From positions 37,224 through 101,223 of the forward strand of contig JAFMLE010000005.1 of NCBI GenBank assembly GCA_017852395.1: 64,000 bases of DNA, in the 5' to 3' direction. The position numbers were made by a program, and so were the translations under genes. The stretch's first letter is position 1. Each line of letters starts with the position of its first letter. Shown here in pieces: positions 45,459-54,432 of the stretch. This DNA comes from Flavobacteriaceae bacterium. GTDB taxonomy: Bacteria; Bacteroidota; Bacteroidia; Flavobacteriales; Flavobacteriaceae. The notes under the pieces were generated by a model, which worked only from the letters and a program-made list of their open reading frames with translations, was not told the origin of the DNA and did not search any database.

Positions 45459-47282
45459 ATGTCCCGATCAAGGAGGCTCTTGATGTTTTTTAGCCTACCT
45501 CTTTTTTGTGTTTCACAGGCTCCAGTCAAAGACACGCTTAATAACGTTTTAGACGAAGTCATACTAAGCGGCATTAGGGTTGGGATTCCATTGTCTAAAA
45601 AAACGCATAGTGTTACCGTAATTTCTGCCCAACAAATCAGGCAAAGCGGAGCAAGAACTTTAGCCGTGCTCTTGCAACAAGAAGTAGGTGTTGACATCCG
45701 CCAACGAGGCCCTGCGGGTACGCAAGCAGACCTCTATATCCGTGGCGGTGGGTTTGACCAAACCCTTCTGCTAATTGACGGCATAAAACTCGAAGATGCA
45801 CAAACGGGCCATCATCTACTCAACTTAAATGTCCCGTTGTCTGTTATTGAGCGAATAGAAATCATCAAAGGACCTGCTGCTCGAGTGTATGGACCGAACG
45901 CCTTTACGGGAGCGATTCATATTATTACCAAAAAAAAACTCACAAAACAACGCCAATTAGAAGTAGAATTTGGATCTTTCCAAAGTTGGAGGACGGCATT
46001 TACGGCCGGGCAACAACGCCAAAGAAGCAGCATGTTGGCCTCAATAGACTACAACCAATCCAATGGATATCGGTACAATTCGGATTTTAAAAACCTAAAT
46101 GGGTTTTTAAAAAACATATGGCACAAAAAAAAGAATCCCTTACAGTTGCTTGCCGCATTCAACAGCCGGCAATTTGGTGCTAATGGGTTCTATGCTACAC
46201 CCGATGCAACGGACCAATACGAGGCCACTCAGGCCAGTCTTTTGGCGCTCACTTCTCAAATTGAAAAAGGGACGTGGAACATTAACCCAAAAATATACTG
46301 GCGAAGACACCAGGACGAATATCTCTATATCCGAAAAGACCCCAGTGTCTATCGCAATATGCATATAAGCAACAAAACAGGGCTGGCCATAGACGCCACT
46401 TTTTCTTCTTCATTTGGAAAAAGTGGTTTGGGCATTGATGTTGCGCACATTGGGCTAAAGAGCAACAATTTAGGCACTCGCAAACGCCAACAATTTTTAC
46501 TCTTTGTAGAGCATCAGTTCTGGTTTTATAACCATCAGATTAGCGTAACGCCAGGCATCGCGGTTAATTATTTTAATGATTTTGGATGGCATAATTTTCC
46601 AGGTATGGATGTCGGTCTAGAAATCGTTCCCAATCTTCGGATCTACGGCAATTTGGGATACACATACCGTGTCCCCACTTTTACCGATCTTTTCTACCAA
46701 GACCGAACCACGATAGGCAATAAAAATTTGGAGCCAGAAACTGGTTTTACAAAAGAAATTGGGGTGCAAATGACTCGTGGAAAGTTCATAGTGAACCTGG
46801 CTGCTTTTGATCGACAAGCCTCTAATCTTATTGATTATGTCAAAGAAAAAGAAACTGATTTGTGGCAGGCCAACAATATTGCCTTGCTAAATACATTTGG
46901 ACTAGAAGGGCTCGTCAAAACAGACTATCGCATTTTTCAAAAACAGCATCGTATTGAAATTGCTTATACCTATCTCAAGGACGAACTTGGGCAAAGCACC
47001 CTGCCCTTTTCACGATATGCAATTAACTCCTTGAAGCACCACTTTATCATTAAACAGTTTATAGAATGGGGCGCACAATTCACAACGGGTTTTGTACTCA
47101 AACATGCCGAAAGAACCCAGGGCAATCCCTTTCAGGTTTTGGACCTCTCATTGGACTGGCGCTCAGGCAAATGGACCTTTCGTGGGCAAATCAATAATCT
47201 ACTCAGCACGCGTTATAGCGAAACCAACTTGGTCCCCATGCCTCTGGCTAATGGTTTGTTGACTGTCGGTTATGATTTTTAA
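45459..47282 (+). CDS. TonB-dependent outer-membrane receptor 4 (BtuB/CirA-like)
   Basis: A 607-residue receptor, the smallest of the four and without an N-terminal extension. Signal peptide about 1-20 (LLMFFSLPLFCVSQA), plug (SVTVISAQQIRQSGARTL, QRGPAGTQADLYIRGGGF, IDGIKLEDAQTGHHLLNL, PAARVYGPNAFTGAIHII) and barrel ending GLLTVGYDF. The size and plug resemble vitamin B12/ferric siderophore receptors; the ligand is not proved and I see no cobalamin riboswitch. It starts 39 bp after atpC and its 3' end overlaps recX by 4 bp. Confidence 0.92.
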   Translation: MSRSRRLLMFFSLPLFCVSQAPVKDTLNNVLDEVILSGIRVGIPLSKKTHSVTVISAQQIRQSGARTLAVLLQQEVGVDIRQRGPAGTQADLYIRGGGFDQTLLLIDGIKLEDAQTGHHLLNLNVPLSVIERIEIIKGPAARVYGPNAFTGAIHIITKKKLTKQRQLEVEFGSFQSWRTAFTAGQQRQRSSMLASIDYNQSNGYRYNSDFKNLNGFLKNIWHKKKNPLQLLAAFNSRQFGANGFYATPDATDQYEATQASLLALTSQIEKGTWNINPKIYWRRHQDEYLYIRKDPSVYRNMHISNKTGLAIDATFSSSFGKSGLGIDVAHIGLKSNNLGTRKRQQFLLFVEHQFWFYNHQISVTPGIAVNYFNDFGWHNFPGMDVGLEIVPNLRIYGNLGYTYRVPTFTDLFYQDRTTIGNKNLEPETGFTKEIGVQMTRGKFIVNLAAFDRQASNLIDYVKEKETDLWQANNIALLNTFGLEGLVKTDYRIFQKQHRIEIAYTYLKDELGQSTLPFSRYAINSLKHHFIIKQFIEWGAQFTTGFVLKHAERTQGNPFQVLDLSLDWRSGKWTFRGQINNLLSTRYSETNLVPMPLANGLLTVGYDF

Positions 47283-47743
47283 AGCGGCTCTATATTTCTA
47301 AGTGCTTGATAGATCCGATCTGCTTCCCACCCACGATAACGAAGTGCGTCGTGAATTTTTTTCTTATAAACCAAGGGCTTCGTTTCGTTTTGATATTGAT
47401 TTTGGAGGCGCTCCAATAGCGCTAAAAAGGTGGCTTCATATTCTTCATCCTCGATCTGTGCTAGTGCATTACGGATGTTCCAAGCAGAGATGGCGCGTTG
47501 TTTTAGCTCCAGCTCGATACGCTCTTTGCCCCATTTTTTGGTTCTAAATTTGCCCCCCGCAAAATGAATCGCAAAACGCGTTTCGTTAAGAAAATCGTCT
47601 GCAATCAGTCGGGCAATAATTTGCCCATGATCGCGATAGGGCACCTGCAATTGCTGAAGTTTACGGGTCACTTCTTGATGACAGCGCTCTTGATAGGTAC
47701 AATAATATTCGAGTTTTTTCTGGGCGTCCTCTAGACTAATCAT
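47279..47743 (-). CDS. recX: RecX-family regulatory protein
   Basis: A 154-residue helical protein that modulates RecA filament growth. It shows the three-helix RecX repeats: LEYYCTYQERCHQEVTRKL, IARLIADDFLNETRFAIHFA and KWGKERIELELKQRAIS, ending KIHDALRYRGWEADRIYQAL. Length is normal. It is not near recA here. It stands alone between the convergent TonB receptor and rng, whose terminator lies just upstream. Confidence 0.92.
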   Translation of the reverse strand: MISLEDAQKKLEYYCTYQERCHQEVTRKLQQLQVPYRDHGQIIARLIADDFLNETRFAIHFAGGKFRTKKWGKERIELELKQRAISAWNIRNALAQIEDEEYEATFLALLERLQNQYQNETKPLVYKKKIHDALRYRGWEADRIYQALRNIEPL

Positions 47744-47797
47744 TGCTTCTGGCAGGTTCTAAAATCAAAATTTAGTTATTTTCTGTTTTTTTAGCAT

Positions 47798-47828
47798 AAA
47801 AAAACCGCCAATAAACTATTGGCGGTTT
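47798..47828 (-). terminator. terminator of rng
   Basis: A 12-bp perfect stem (AAACCGCCAATA at 47802-47813, TATTGGCGGTTT at 47817-47828) with a three-base loop is followed on the minus strand by a run of T residues (A run at 47798-47804 on plus). It begins 4 bp after the rng stop. Confidence 0.92.
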
Positions 47829-47831
47829 GAG

Positions 47832-49385
47832 TTAGATTCGCAACCTTTTATTGTCTTCGTCCAAAAAACGATATTCTAAATAAAGGTATGCATCTCGTGG
47901 TACTATGCGTATCCATTTGTTGTATTGCATAAACCACTTGGTTCGGATGGATGGAAATCCTTGGTTTAGATAGGCAGCTACAAAGGGGTGAAGATGTAAA
48001 AAAATCTTTTTGTCTTTGTACTGCTTTTGCTTAACAATTTTGTCAAGCTCTGCGTTGATTTTGTCGATCATCACAATTGGAGCTTCAACTTCCCCGTTAT
48101 TATTGGGGTTGGGCTCTCTTGTTTTGATACTCATTTCGGGTCGAACACGTTGGCGGGTAATTTGTATTAGCCCAAACTTACTCGGCGGTAAGATTTTGTG
48201 TTTGGTTCGATCCTGTTCCATTTCATTTCTGAAATGATCAAATAATTTTTTTCGATTTTCACTCAAATTTAGATCTATAAAGTCAACAACAATAATGCCG
48301 CCCATATCACGAAGACGTAATTGTCTTGCAATTTCGGTAGCTGCTATCAGATTGACTTCAAGAGCGGTTTGCTCTTGAGATTTGGCTTTGTTAGAACGAT
48401 TGCCACTATTGACATCAATCACATGGAGTGCTTCTGTGTGTTCGATTACGAGGTAGGCGCCTTTTTGTATGGAAACGGTTCTTCCAAAACTACTTTTTAT
48501 TTGGCGGTCTATCCCGTATTTCTCAAATATCGGTGTGTGTTCTTTATGAAGCTTTACAATGCCCTTTTTCTTAGGAGCAAAGGTTTCAAGATATTCGATC
48601 ACTTCTCCCTTTATTTGGGCATCATCGGTATAAATACCTTTAAAGTTGTCATCAAATATATCCCGCAACATGGAGGAAGAACGATTGATTTCGCTCAACA
48701 CTTTGGTGGGATATTGATCAATTAGTTTGAGCTTAGAACACAAGGTTTTCCAGCGTTTGAGCAGTTGTTGCAAATCTGCGTCGAGAGCAGCAACTTTCTG
48801 ATCTTTGGCAACGGTGCGTACGATGATTCCGAACCCTTTGGGGCGGATGCTCTGAACTAGACGTTTGAGACGGCTTTTTTCTTCCTTAGATTCGATTTTT
48901 TGAGAAATCGAAACCCGATCAGAAAATGGCATAATGACCATATAACGGCCGGCCAATGAAAGTTCGGAGCTCAAACGAGGCCCTTTGGTCGAGATGGGTT
49001 CTTTGACCACTTGTACCAAAATGGTTTGTTGGGCTTTGATGACATCATCGATACTACCGTCTTTGGCAATATCTTGTTCTAGCTTGATGTTTTTGAGTGT
49101 ATAATCTCTAGTTTTACCTGTACTTACTTGTTTAACAAAATGTACTAGTGACGGCAATTTTGGGCCAAGGTCATGGTAGTGCAAAAATCCGTCTTTTTCA
49201 TGACCGATATTTACAAAAGCCGCGTTGAGGCCCGGTATTGTTTTTCGTGTTTTGGCAATAAAAATATCACCTACAGAAAACTGTGCGTCTTCAGTTTCTT
49301 TGTTTAGCTCAATTAATTTTCCATCCTTGAGCAGCGCAAAATCAACAGCAGAGGAATTCGATCGGATTATCAATTCTTTATTCAC
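47832..49385 (-). CDS. rng: ribonuclease G
   Basis: A 517-residue RNase E/G-family endonuclease for rRNA maturation and mRNA decay. An S1 RNA-binding domain occupies about 35-130 (VGDIFIAKTRKTIPGLNAAF, FVNIGHEKDGFLHYHDL). The catalytic region has HVIDVNSGNRS and MGGIIVVDFIDL with the two metal-binding Asp. There is no long RNase E-type C-terminal scaffold. I choose GTG 49385 (VNKELIIRSNSS) because this is the usual family N-terminus; a TTG 9 codons upstream is the alternative. Its leader contains two hairpins. Confidence 0.94.
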   Translation of the reverse strand: MNKELIIRSNSSAVDFALLKDGKLIELNKETEDAQFSVGDIFIAKTRKTIPGLNAAFVNIGHEKDGFLHYHDLGPKLPSLVHFVKQVSTGKTRDYTLKNIKLEQDIAKDGSIDDVIKAQQTILVQVVKEPISTKGPRLSSELSLAGRYMVIMPFSDRVSISQKIESKEEKSRLKRLVQSIRPKGFGIIVRTVAKDQKVAALDADLQQLLKRWKTLCSKLKLIDQYPTKVLSEINRSSSMLRDIFDDNFKGIYTDDAQIKGEVIEYLETFAPKKKGIVKLHKEHTPIFEKYGIDRQIKSSFGRTVSIQKGAYLVIEHTEALHVIDVNSGNRSNKAKSQEQTALEVNLIAATEIARQLRLRDMGGIIVVDFIDLNLSENRKKLFDHFRNEMEQDRTKHKILPPSKFGLIQITRQRVRPEMSIKTREPNPNNNGEVEAPIVMIDKINAELDKIVKQKQYKDKKIFLHLHPFVAAYLNQGFPSIRTKWFMQYNKWIRIVPRDAYLYLEYRFLDEDNKRLRI

Positions 49386-49445
49386 TCTGTTGGGTATTAT
49401 ACTACATCCCAAAATTGGGGTGTAGTTGATTAAACAATATTATTT

Positions 49446-49477
49446 CAGGTGGTTACCTGTTGCTTTGGTTAAAGCAA
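49446..49477 (-). promoter_or_regulatory. two contiguous hairpins in the rng leader
   Basis: Read on the minus strand, TTGCTTT-AACC-AAAGCAA (49477-49460, perfect 7-bp stem) is followed with no gap by CAGGT-AACC-ACCTG (49459-49446, perfect 5-bp stem). Both have the same AACC loop. They lie about 60 nt before the rng start and 40 nt after the upstream 29-codon gene. No T run follows, so they are not a normal terminator. Confidence 0.6.
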
Positions 49478-49517
49478 TTTCAAAGAACGTATGGGGTAAT
49501 GGGATTAGTGCGGGGCA

Positions 49518-49607
49518 CTATTTCTTTTTGTGACGGTTGGCTCTTCTTCTTTTTTTACGCTTGTGCGTTGCCACCTTATGTCTTTTTCTTTTTTTACCAC
49601 TTGGCAT
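49518..49607 (-). CDS. 29-residue highly basic protein, probably ribosome-associated
   Basis: A short frame from ATG 49607 to TAG 49518 encodes 29 residues beginning MPSGKKRKRHKVATHKRKK and ending RANRHKKK. Twenty of 29 residues are Lys, Arg or His and none is acidic. I recall closely similar short proteins annotated as hypothetical at this same place, between HU and rng, in flavobacteria. Composition is that of ribosomal proteins such as bL34-like or THX peptides. A flavobacterial ribosomal protein named bL38 has been described from a ribosome structure; whether this is it I cannot say. Confidence 0.8.
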   Translation of the reverse strand: MPSGKKRKRHKVATHKRKKRRRANRHKKK

Positions 49608-49640
49608 ATGGCTGAAAATTTAGATGTTATTAAAAATTTT

Positions 49641-49931
49641 TTATGCTACAGGAACTTTCGATTTGACGCTTTGCACAAATATTTTGGCCGGTTTGAACGA
49701 CGGAATGTTGTGCGCGGGGATTTGCACCGCTACGTTTTTCGAAATATTGCGACCGGTTTTGGGGGCACGTGTCTTGATTACGAAACTTCCAAAACCTCTC
49801 AAATAAACATTTTCTCCATTTTCTAAAGAAGTTTTTACTTCCTTCATGAATTTTTCGATGGTGGCTTGAACATCGGCTTTATCTATGCCCAATTGGTCTG
49901 CCACATTGGTAACAATATCCGCTTTAGTCAT
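49641..49931 (-). CDS. HU-family DNA-binding protein
   Basis: A 96-residue nucleoid protein that bends DNA. The helical N-terminal half is MTKADIVTNVADQLGIDKAD, and the beta-arm region reads VYLRGFGSFVIKTRAPKTGRN, with IPAHNIPSFKPAKIF matching the HU signature. Length is normal. Promoter-like element upstream; the 29-codon basic gene follows 33 bp later and rng after it. Confidence 0.95.
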   Translation of the reverse strand: MTKADIVTNVADQLGIDKADVQATIEKFMKEVKTSLENGENVYLRGFGSFVIKTRAPKTGRNISKNVAVQIPAHNIPSFKPAKIFVQSVKSKVPVA

Positions 49932-49971
49932 TAGGATTTTATTTTGTTTAATTATTTGATTTAGAGGCTTG

Positions 49972-49979
49972 CAAATATA
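49972..49979 (-). promoter_or_regulatory. -7 element of HU gene
   Basis: TATATTTG on the minus strand matches TAnnTTTG, 41 bp before the HU start. No TTG is found at the usual -33 distance. Confidence 0.45.
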
Positions 49980-50015
49980 AAAATTAAAATGATAAATCGT
50001 TCTGAATAACCATTT

Positions 50016-50023
50016 TATCTTTG
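50016..50023 (+). promoter_or_regulatory. -7 element of mutY operon
   Basis: TATCTTTG matches TAnnTTTG, 33 bp before the mutY start, and is divergent from the HU promoter. Confidence 0.45.
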
Positions 50024-50055
50024 TGGCATTGGAGGCGCACTAATTTTTAGAACTT

Positions 50056-51096
50056 TTGATCTGGCAAAACACTTTATTAGAATGGTATCATCAAAACGGT
50101 CAAGACTACCCGTGGCGGGCCTCAAAGGATCCGTATCGAGTGTGGCTCTCGGAGATCATTTTACAACAAACTCGTGTACAGCAAGGGCTGCCGTATTTTG
50201 ATCGTTTTATAGAAAATTTTCCGACGGTGGCGGCATTGGCTGCGGCCGATGAAGAATGGGTTCTAAAGTGTTGGCAAGGGTTGGGCTACTACAGTCGGGC
50301 GCGCAATTTGCATCATACCGCTAAAGAAGTTGTGCGGTCCTACGACGGTGTGTTTCCTAAAACGTTTGAAGAGTTGCTCCACCTTAAAGGTGTGGGGGAC
50401 TATACCGCAAGTGCCATCGCCTCAATTTGCTACGATTTGCCTCATGCGGTCGTCGATGGAAACGTATTTAGAGTTTTGACAAGATATTTTGGAGTAGCAA
50501 CTCCCATCAACACTTCGCAAGGATTTAAAGAAATTAAGGCCCTGGCTACAAAACTCATTAGGGGGGTTGATCCAGGCACTTTCAACCAAGCGCTTATGGA
50601 CTTTGGTGCACACCACTGTACGCCAAAAAAACCGCTGTGTCATCGTTGCCCTTTCCAAAAAAAATGTGTTGCCTACACGACCCAAAATGTAGCCAACTTG
50701 CCCGTAAAACAGGGCAAAACCAAGGTTCGTGATCGTTTTTTTCATTTTGTGATCATCTCTGGTCCAAACCAAACTACCGTTTTGGAACAACGCACAGAAA
50801 AAGGCATTTGGCACAAATTGTATCAATTTCCACTTTTGGAATTTCCTAAAAACACGGTTCCAGAACCAAAAATAATTCTTGACAAAACAACGTCTTTTGC
50901 AACTGGGGGTGATCATGTTGCCCTGCATAACCCGATCCCAATCGTTCATAAACTGAGTCATCAAAAGCTATACATCTACTTTTGGACGGTTTCGGTTGAA
51001 TCCATCCAAAAAAACAAAATCGCCATCGACAAAATCAACTCCTATCCCGTACCGATCGTACTTGAAAATTTCATCAGCGAATTTTTTAATCTCTGA
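50056..51096 (+). CDS. mutY: A/G-specific adenine DNA glycosylase
   Basis: A 346-residue glycosylase removing adenine mispaired with 8-oxoguanine. Catalytic Glu33 is in LSEIILQQTRV; helix-hairpin-helix is LKGVGDYTASAIAS; catalytic Asp134 is in VVDGNVFRVL. The 4Fe-4S cluster cysteines are Cys188, 195, 198 and 204 (C-x6-C-x2-C-x5-C). The C-terminal NUDIX-like 8-oxoG recognition domain is present (VLEQRTEKGIWHKLYQFPLL). Start is TTG; an in-frame stop lies 5 codons upstream. First gene of mutY-ssb-gldE-gldD. Confidence 0.97.
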   Translation: MIWQNTLLEWYHQNGQDYPWRASKDPYRVWLSEIILQQTRVQQGLPYFDRFIENFPTVAALAAADEEWVLKCWQGLGYYSRARNLHHTAKEVVRSYDGVFPKTFEELLHLKGVGDYTASAIASICYDLPHAVVDGNVFRVLTRYFGVATPINTSQGFKEIKALATKLIRGVDPGTFNQALMDFGAHHCTPKKPLCHRCPFQKKCVAYTTQNVANLPVKQGKTKVRDRFFHFVIISGPNQTTVLEQRTEKGIWHKLYQFPLLEFPKNTVPEPKIILDKTTSFATGGDHVALHNPIPIVHKLSHQKLYIYFWTVSVESIQKNKIAIDKINSYPVPIVLENFISEFFNL

Positions 51097-51144
51097 TAAG
51101 GGATTAGTATATTTGATTCTAATCCATCCAAAAATCTTAGTCCT

Positions 51145-51567
51145 ATGAGCGGAACCTTAAACAAAGTAATGCTAATCGGCCATCTGGGCGATAGCGTCAA
51201 AACACACTATTTTGAAGGAGGCGGTTGCATCGGTCGCTTCCCTCTTGCAACCAACGAAAGCTATACCAACAAATCTACCGGTGAGAAAGTCACCAATACG
51301 GAATGGCACAATATCGTGGTCCGCAATAAGGCGGCAGAAATCTGTGAAAAATACCTCAATAAAGGGGATAAAATTTATATCGAAGGGCGTTTAAAAACCC
51401 GAAAGTGGCAAGGCGAAGACGGAAAAGATCGGTACAGCACAGAAATCAATGTCGATGAGTTTACGTTTCTAAATACCAAAGGGGGCGCTGCAATGGAACA
51501 ACAGCAGTCTTCATCTACGCCTCCTGTTGTAGAAGAGACACCTCCCGAAGACGATCTCCCTTTCTAA
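51145..51567 (+). CDS. ssb: single-stranded DNA-binding protein
   Basis: A 140-residue SSB. OB-fold is LNKVMLIGHLGDSVKTHYFEG to residue about 110 (WHNIVVRNKAAEICEKYL, GDKIYIEGRLKTRKWQ), followed by a Gln/Ser/Pro linker and the acidic tip PPEDDLPF that recruits partner proteins. It lies between mutY and gldE; in flavobacteria ssb is known next to gldE/gldD. Confidence 0.97.
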   Translation: MSGTLNKVMLIGHLGDSVKTHYFEGGGCIGRFPLATNESYTNKSTGEKVTNTEWHNIVVRNKAAEICEKYLNKGDKIYIEGRLKTRKWQGEDGKDRYSTEINVDEFTFLNTKGGAAMEQQQSSSTPPVVEETPPEDDLPF

Positions 51568-51582
51568 CCAAAACATCATTTA

Positions 51583-52887
51583 TTGGACCCAGACTCCTTT
51601 AGTTTAATCAGTTTAATCCTTCTTTTAGACGGTGGCGTTGCCATCAAATTATTGCTACTGCTTGTTTTGCTAATTGGCTCTGCGCTGATTTCGGGTGCCG
51701 AAGTGGCCTTTTTTTCATTAACCCCCGCACAACTCAGTGTTCAGGAAGAAGTAGATGAAGAAAATGTAAAGAAAATTCAGCGCTTACTCAACCGGCCCAA
51801 ACGTTTGTTGGCAATCATTTTGGTCGCCAATAACTTCATCAATATCGCCATTGTGTTGCTGTTTGCTTCACTGAAAAGTTTTTACCTAAGCCCTGATTTG
51901 CACCCCTACCTGGCGCTGACAATAGAAGTTGGGGTGATTACTGCAATTATTCTCATTTTTGGAGAAATCTTGCCAAAAATTTATGCCAACAGAAACCCCT
52001 TTGGTTTTTCAAAATTGATGGCCACACCGCTCAAAGTTTTGGATCGATCGGTTTTGTTTATACTTACCGTCCCAATGAGTCGTCTATCCGTGTTTTTAGA
52101 GTCAAAACTGGGCAAGGCAAACAATGAATTTTCTGTAAATGAGCTCTCCAAAGCACTCGAGGTTACGACCAATTCAGAAACAACCAAAGAGGAACAAAAA
52201 ATTTTGGAGGGCATTGTCAATTTTGGCAACACCGAGGTGACCGAAATCATGTGCCCGCGGGTAGATATGTTTGCGCTTTCGGATACATTGTCGCTCAATG
52301 AAGTGATTCCAAAAATTATCGAAAACGGCTATTCGCGAATCCCTGTATATAAAGAAAAACTTGACCACATTATTGGGGTTATCTATACCAAAGATCTTCT
52401 GGGGCATTTTAACAACAAGGACTTTAACTGGCAATCGTTATTGCGTAAGCCTTTTTATGTTCCTGAAAACAAAAAACTGGATGACCTCCTCGAAGAGTTT
52501 CAGCAAAAAAAAATTCACCTTGCCATAGTCGTCGATGAGTATGGTGGAACTTCTGGGCTGGTTAGTCTCGAAGATATTATTGAAGAAATTGTAGGAGACA
52601 TTAGTGATGAGTTTGATGAGGATGCGTTGTTTTATTCAAAACTAGATGACAAGAACTATGTGTTTGATGGTAAAATCAGCCTCAAGGATTTTCTAAAAAT
52701 CATACCTGTTAAAGATGTTGATGCCTTTGAAAAAATCAAAGGTGAGTCCGAAACCTTGGCAGGATTTCTTTTAGAACTTTCTCAAACCCTTCCTCGTAAA
52801 GGACAAACAGTGCATTTTGATACGTGGACCTTTACCATCGAAGCGGTTGATCAAAAAAGAATCAAACGGGTCAAACTTTCGCTCTAA
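51583..52887 (+). CDS. gldE: gliding motility-associated protein GldE (CNNM/CorC family)
   Basis: A 434-residue membrane protein: CNNM transmembrane domain (about 20-200; LLLLVLLIGSALISGAEVAFF, ILIFGEILPKIYANRN), a pair of CBS domains (about 220-340; EIMCPRVDMFALSDTLSL, ILVDEYGG-type VVDEYGGTSGLVSLEDIIEE) and a CorC_HlyC domain. In Flavobacterium johnsoniae gldE supports GldD in gliding and type 9 secretion. Start is TTG 15 bp after ssb, and its stop overlaps the gldD start (TAATG). Confidence 0.93.
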   Translation: MDPDSFSLISLILLLDGGVAIKLLLLLVLLIGSALISGAEVAFFSLTPAQLSVQEEVDEENVKKIQRLLNRPKRLLAIILVANNFINIAIVLLFASLKSFYLSPDLHPYLALTIEVGVITAIILIFGEILPKIYANRNPFGFSKLMATPLKVLDRSVLFILTVPMSRLSVFLESKLGKANNEFSVNELSKALEVTTNSETTKEEQKILEGIVNFGNTEVTEIMCPRVDMFALSDTLSLNEVIPKIIENGYSRIPVYKEKLDHIIGVIYTKDLLGHFNNKDFNWQSLLRKPFYVPENKKLDDLLEEFQQKKIHLAIVVDEYGGTSGLVSLEDIIEEIVGDISDEFDEDALFYSKLDDKNYVFDGKISLKDFLKIIPVKDVDAFEKIKGESETLAGFLLELSQTLPRKGQTVHFDTWTFTIEAVDQKRIKRVKLSL

Positions 52888-53456
52888 TGGCCAAAACGCT
52901 TTTTTATATTGCCTGCACCTTTCTTTTTCTTTCATGCGAAAAAGCCCTCCAGCCCAAGCCTCAAGCAGCCTTGCGATTAGACTATCCAGAGCCACAGTAC
53001 GCCCCGTTGCCAGAGACGCTACCCTTTCGATTTGAGTACAATAAACAAGCAACTGTACAGCCAAGTCTCAAACGTGCTCCTAACCTGTTCTATCCAAAGA
53101 TGAAAGCAACCCTATACCTTTCTTATCGTCCGGTAGAAAATAATTTAAAGAGCTTACTCAACGACGCCTACAACTTGCCCGCCAAACACCTTCGTAAAGC
53201 GGACGAAATTCCAGAAAGACTTTTTATCAATGCCGATAAAAAAGTGTATGGAACGCTTTTTAAAATCATCGGTGATGCCGCTTCGCAAATGCAGTTTTTT
53301 TTGACGGACAGTACCCATCATTTTTTGGTAGGCGCTCTTTATTTCTATGCAAAACCAAACTACGACTCAATCCTGCCTGCTGTAGACTACATCGAAAAGG
53401 ATGTAATAAAGCTTATGGAAACCCTAGAATGGAGGCAAATAAAAACAAAACCCTAA
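52887..53456 (+). CDS. gldD: gliding motility lipoprotein GldD
   Basis: A 189-residue lipoprotein with signal and lipobox FLSC (Cys about 15). Family features include PKPQAALRLDYPEPQY, FRFEYNKQA, and FYPKMKATLYLSYRPVENNL; the C-terminal part FFLTDSTHHFLVGALYFYA is typical of GldD. It is required for gliding and type 9 secretion in F. johnsoniae. Start is coupled to gldE by TAATG. Presence of gldD/gldE implies the organism has the T9SS machinery elsewhere. Confidence 0.95.
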   Translation: MAKTLFYIACTFLFLSCEKALQPKPQAALRLDYPEPQYAPLPETLPFRFEYNKQATVQPSLKRAPNLFYPKMKATLYLSYRPVENNLKSLLNDAYNLPAKHLRKADEIPERLFINADKKVYGTLFKIIGDAASQMQFFLTDSTHHFLVGALYFYAKPNYDSILPAVDYIEKDVIKLMETLEWRQIKTKP

Positions 53457-53501
53457 TACAAGGACTCCTTTTTTTAGAAAAAAATGCACTTTTGTTGCTC
53501 A

Positions 53502-54398
53502 ATGAACAACAAGCTCAAAAAGTGGGTCTATCTATTGGTGCTTTCTTTCATTTGGGGAAGCTCCTACATCTTAATCAAAAAAGGATTGGTTGGGCTTACA
53601 CCCCTCCAGCTTGGTTCGATTCGCATTGTGTTTACCTTTTTGATTTTGCTCCTCATGGGATTCCGCAGTTTGCGGCAAATTCCTAGGAAAAAATGGGGGT
53701 GGTTGGCACTTTCGGGTTTTTTGGGCACCTTTTTTCCCAATTATCTTTTTGCCTTTGCAGAAACCACTATTGACAGTTCAATTGCAGCGGTTCTCAATGG
53801 GCTGACGCCTCTTTTTACCCTTATAATGGGTGTGCTTTTCTTTGGAGCACAGATATTAAAAAAACAGGTTTTGGGAGTGCTTATCGGGTTTGTGGGCACC
53901 CTTATTTTGGTCTCCGAAGGCATTAGTTCTGCGCAAGCTGGCAAAAGTATATATGCGTTTTTGGTTGTTATCGCTGCCTTTTGCTATGCCCTCAACGTAA
54001 ACATCCTAAAATACCGTTTGCAGCACGTGAGTGCTATGGGAATTGCTTTGGGGAATTTTATAGCTATCGTTGTGCCGGCCATATTGGTGTTGTGTTTCAC
54101 CTCTTTCTCGATACGTGAAGCAACCGAAAATGTTGAGATTCAAAAGTCGCTAGGCTACCTTTTGGTATTGGCGCTTTTTGGTACGGCCATCGCCAAAGTG
54201 ATGTTCAACGAGCTGGTCGCGATTTCTTCGGCGGTGTTTTCCATTTCGATCACTTATCTACTTCCAATCGTAGCCATCGCCTGGGGCATTTTAGATGGCG
54301 AAACTTTTGGTGTCTTGCAATGGGCTGCTTGTGGACTTATACTAATCGGGGTAGCTTTGGCAACGGAAAGAAAAAAAAGGGAATTGCAAAAAAATTAA
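53502..54398 (+). CDS. EamA-family drug/metabolite transporter
   Basis: A 298-residue inner-membrane protein with ten helices in two EamA repeats (VYLLVLSFIWGSSYILIKKGL; LFGTAIAKVMFNELVAISSA). By family it exports or exchanges small metabolites; the substrate is unknown. I start at ATG 53502 because MNNKLKKWVYLL is a normal cytoplasmic N-terminus; the frame opens 6 codons earlier. It begins 45 bp after gldD and may be read from the same transcript. Confidence 0.9.
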   Translation: MNNKLKKWVYLLVLSFIWGSSYILIKKGLVGLTPLQLGSIRIVFTFLILLLMGFRSLRQIPRKKWGWLALSGFLGTFFPNYLFAFAETTIDSSIAAVLNGLTPLFTLIMGVLFFGAQILKKQVLGVLIGFVGTLILVSEGISSAQAGKSIYAFLVVIAAFCYALNVNILKYRLQHVSAMGIALGNFIAIVVPAILVLCFTSFSIREATENVEIQKSLGYLLVLALFGTAIAKVMFNELVAISSAVFSISITYLLPIVAIAWGILDGETFGVLQWAACGLILIGVALATERKKRELQKN

Positions 54399-54432
54399 GC
54401 AGTTTACCTAAATTTATAAAAAACACATCAAA

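Noticed and set aside
53429..53686. 85-codon frame overlapping gldD end and the EamA gene
   Set aside because: It lies in another frame under well-supported genes and its translation has no domain features.
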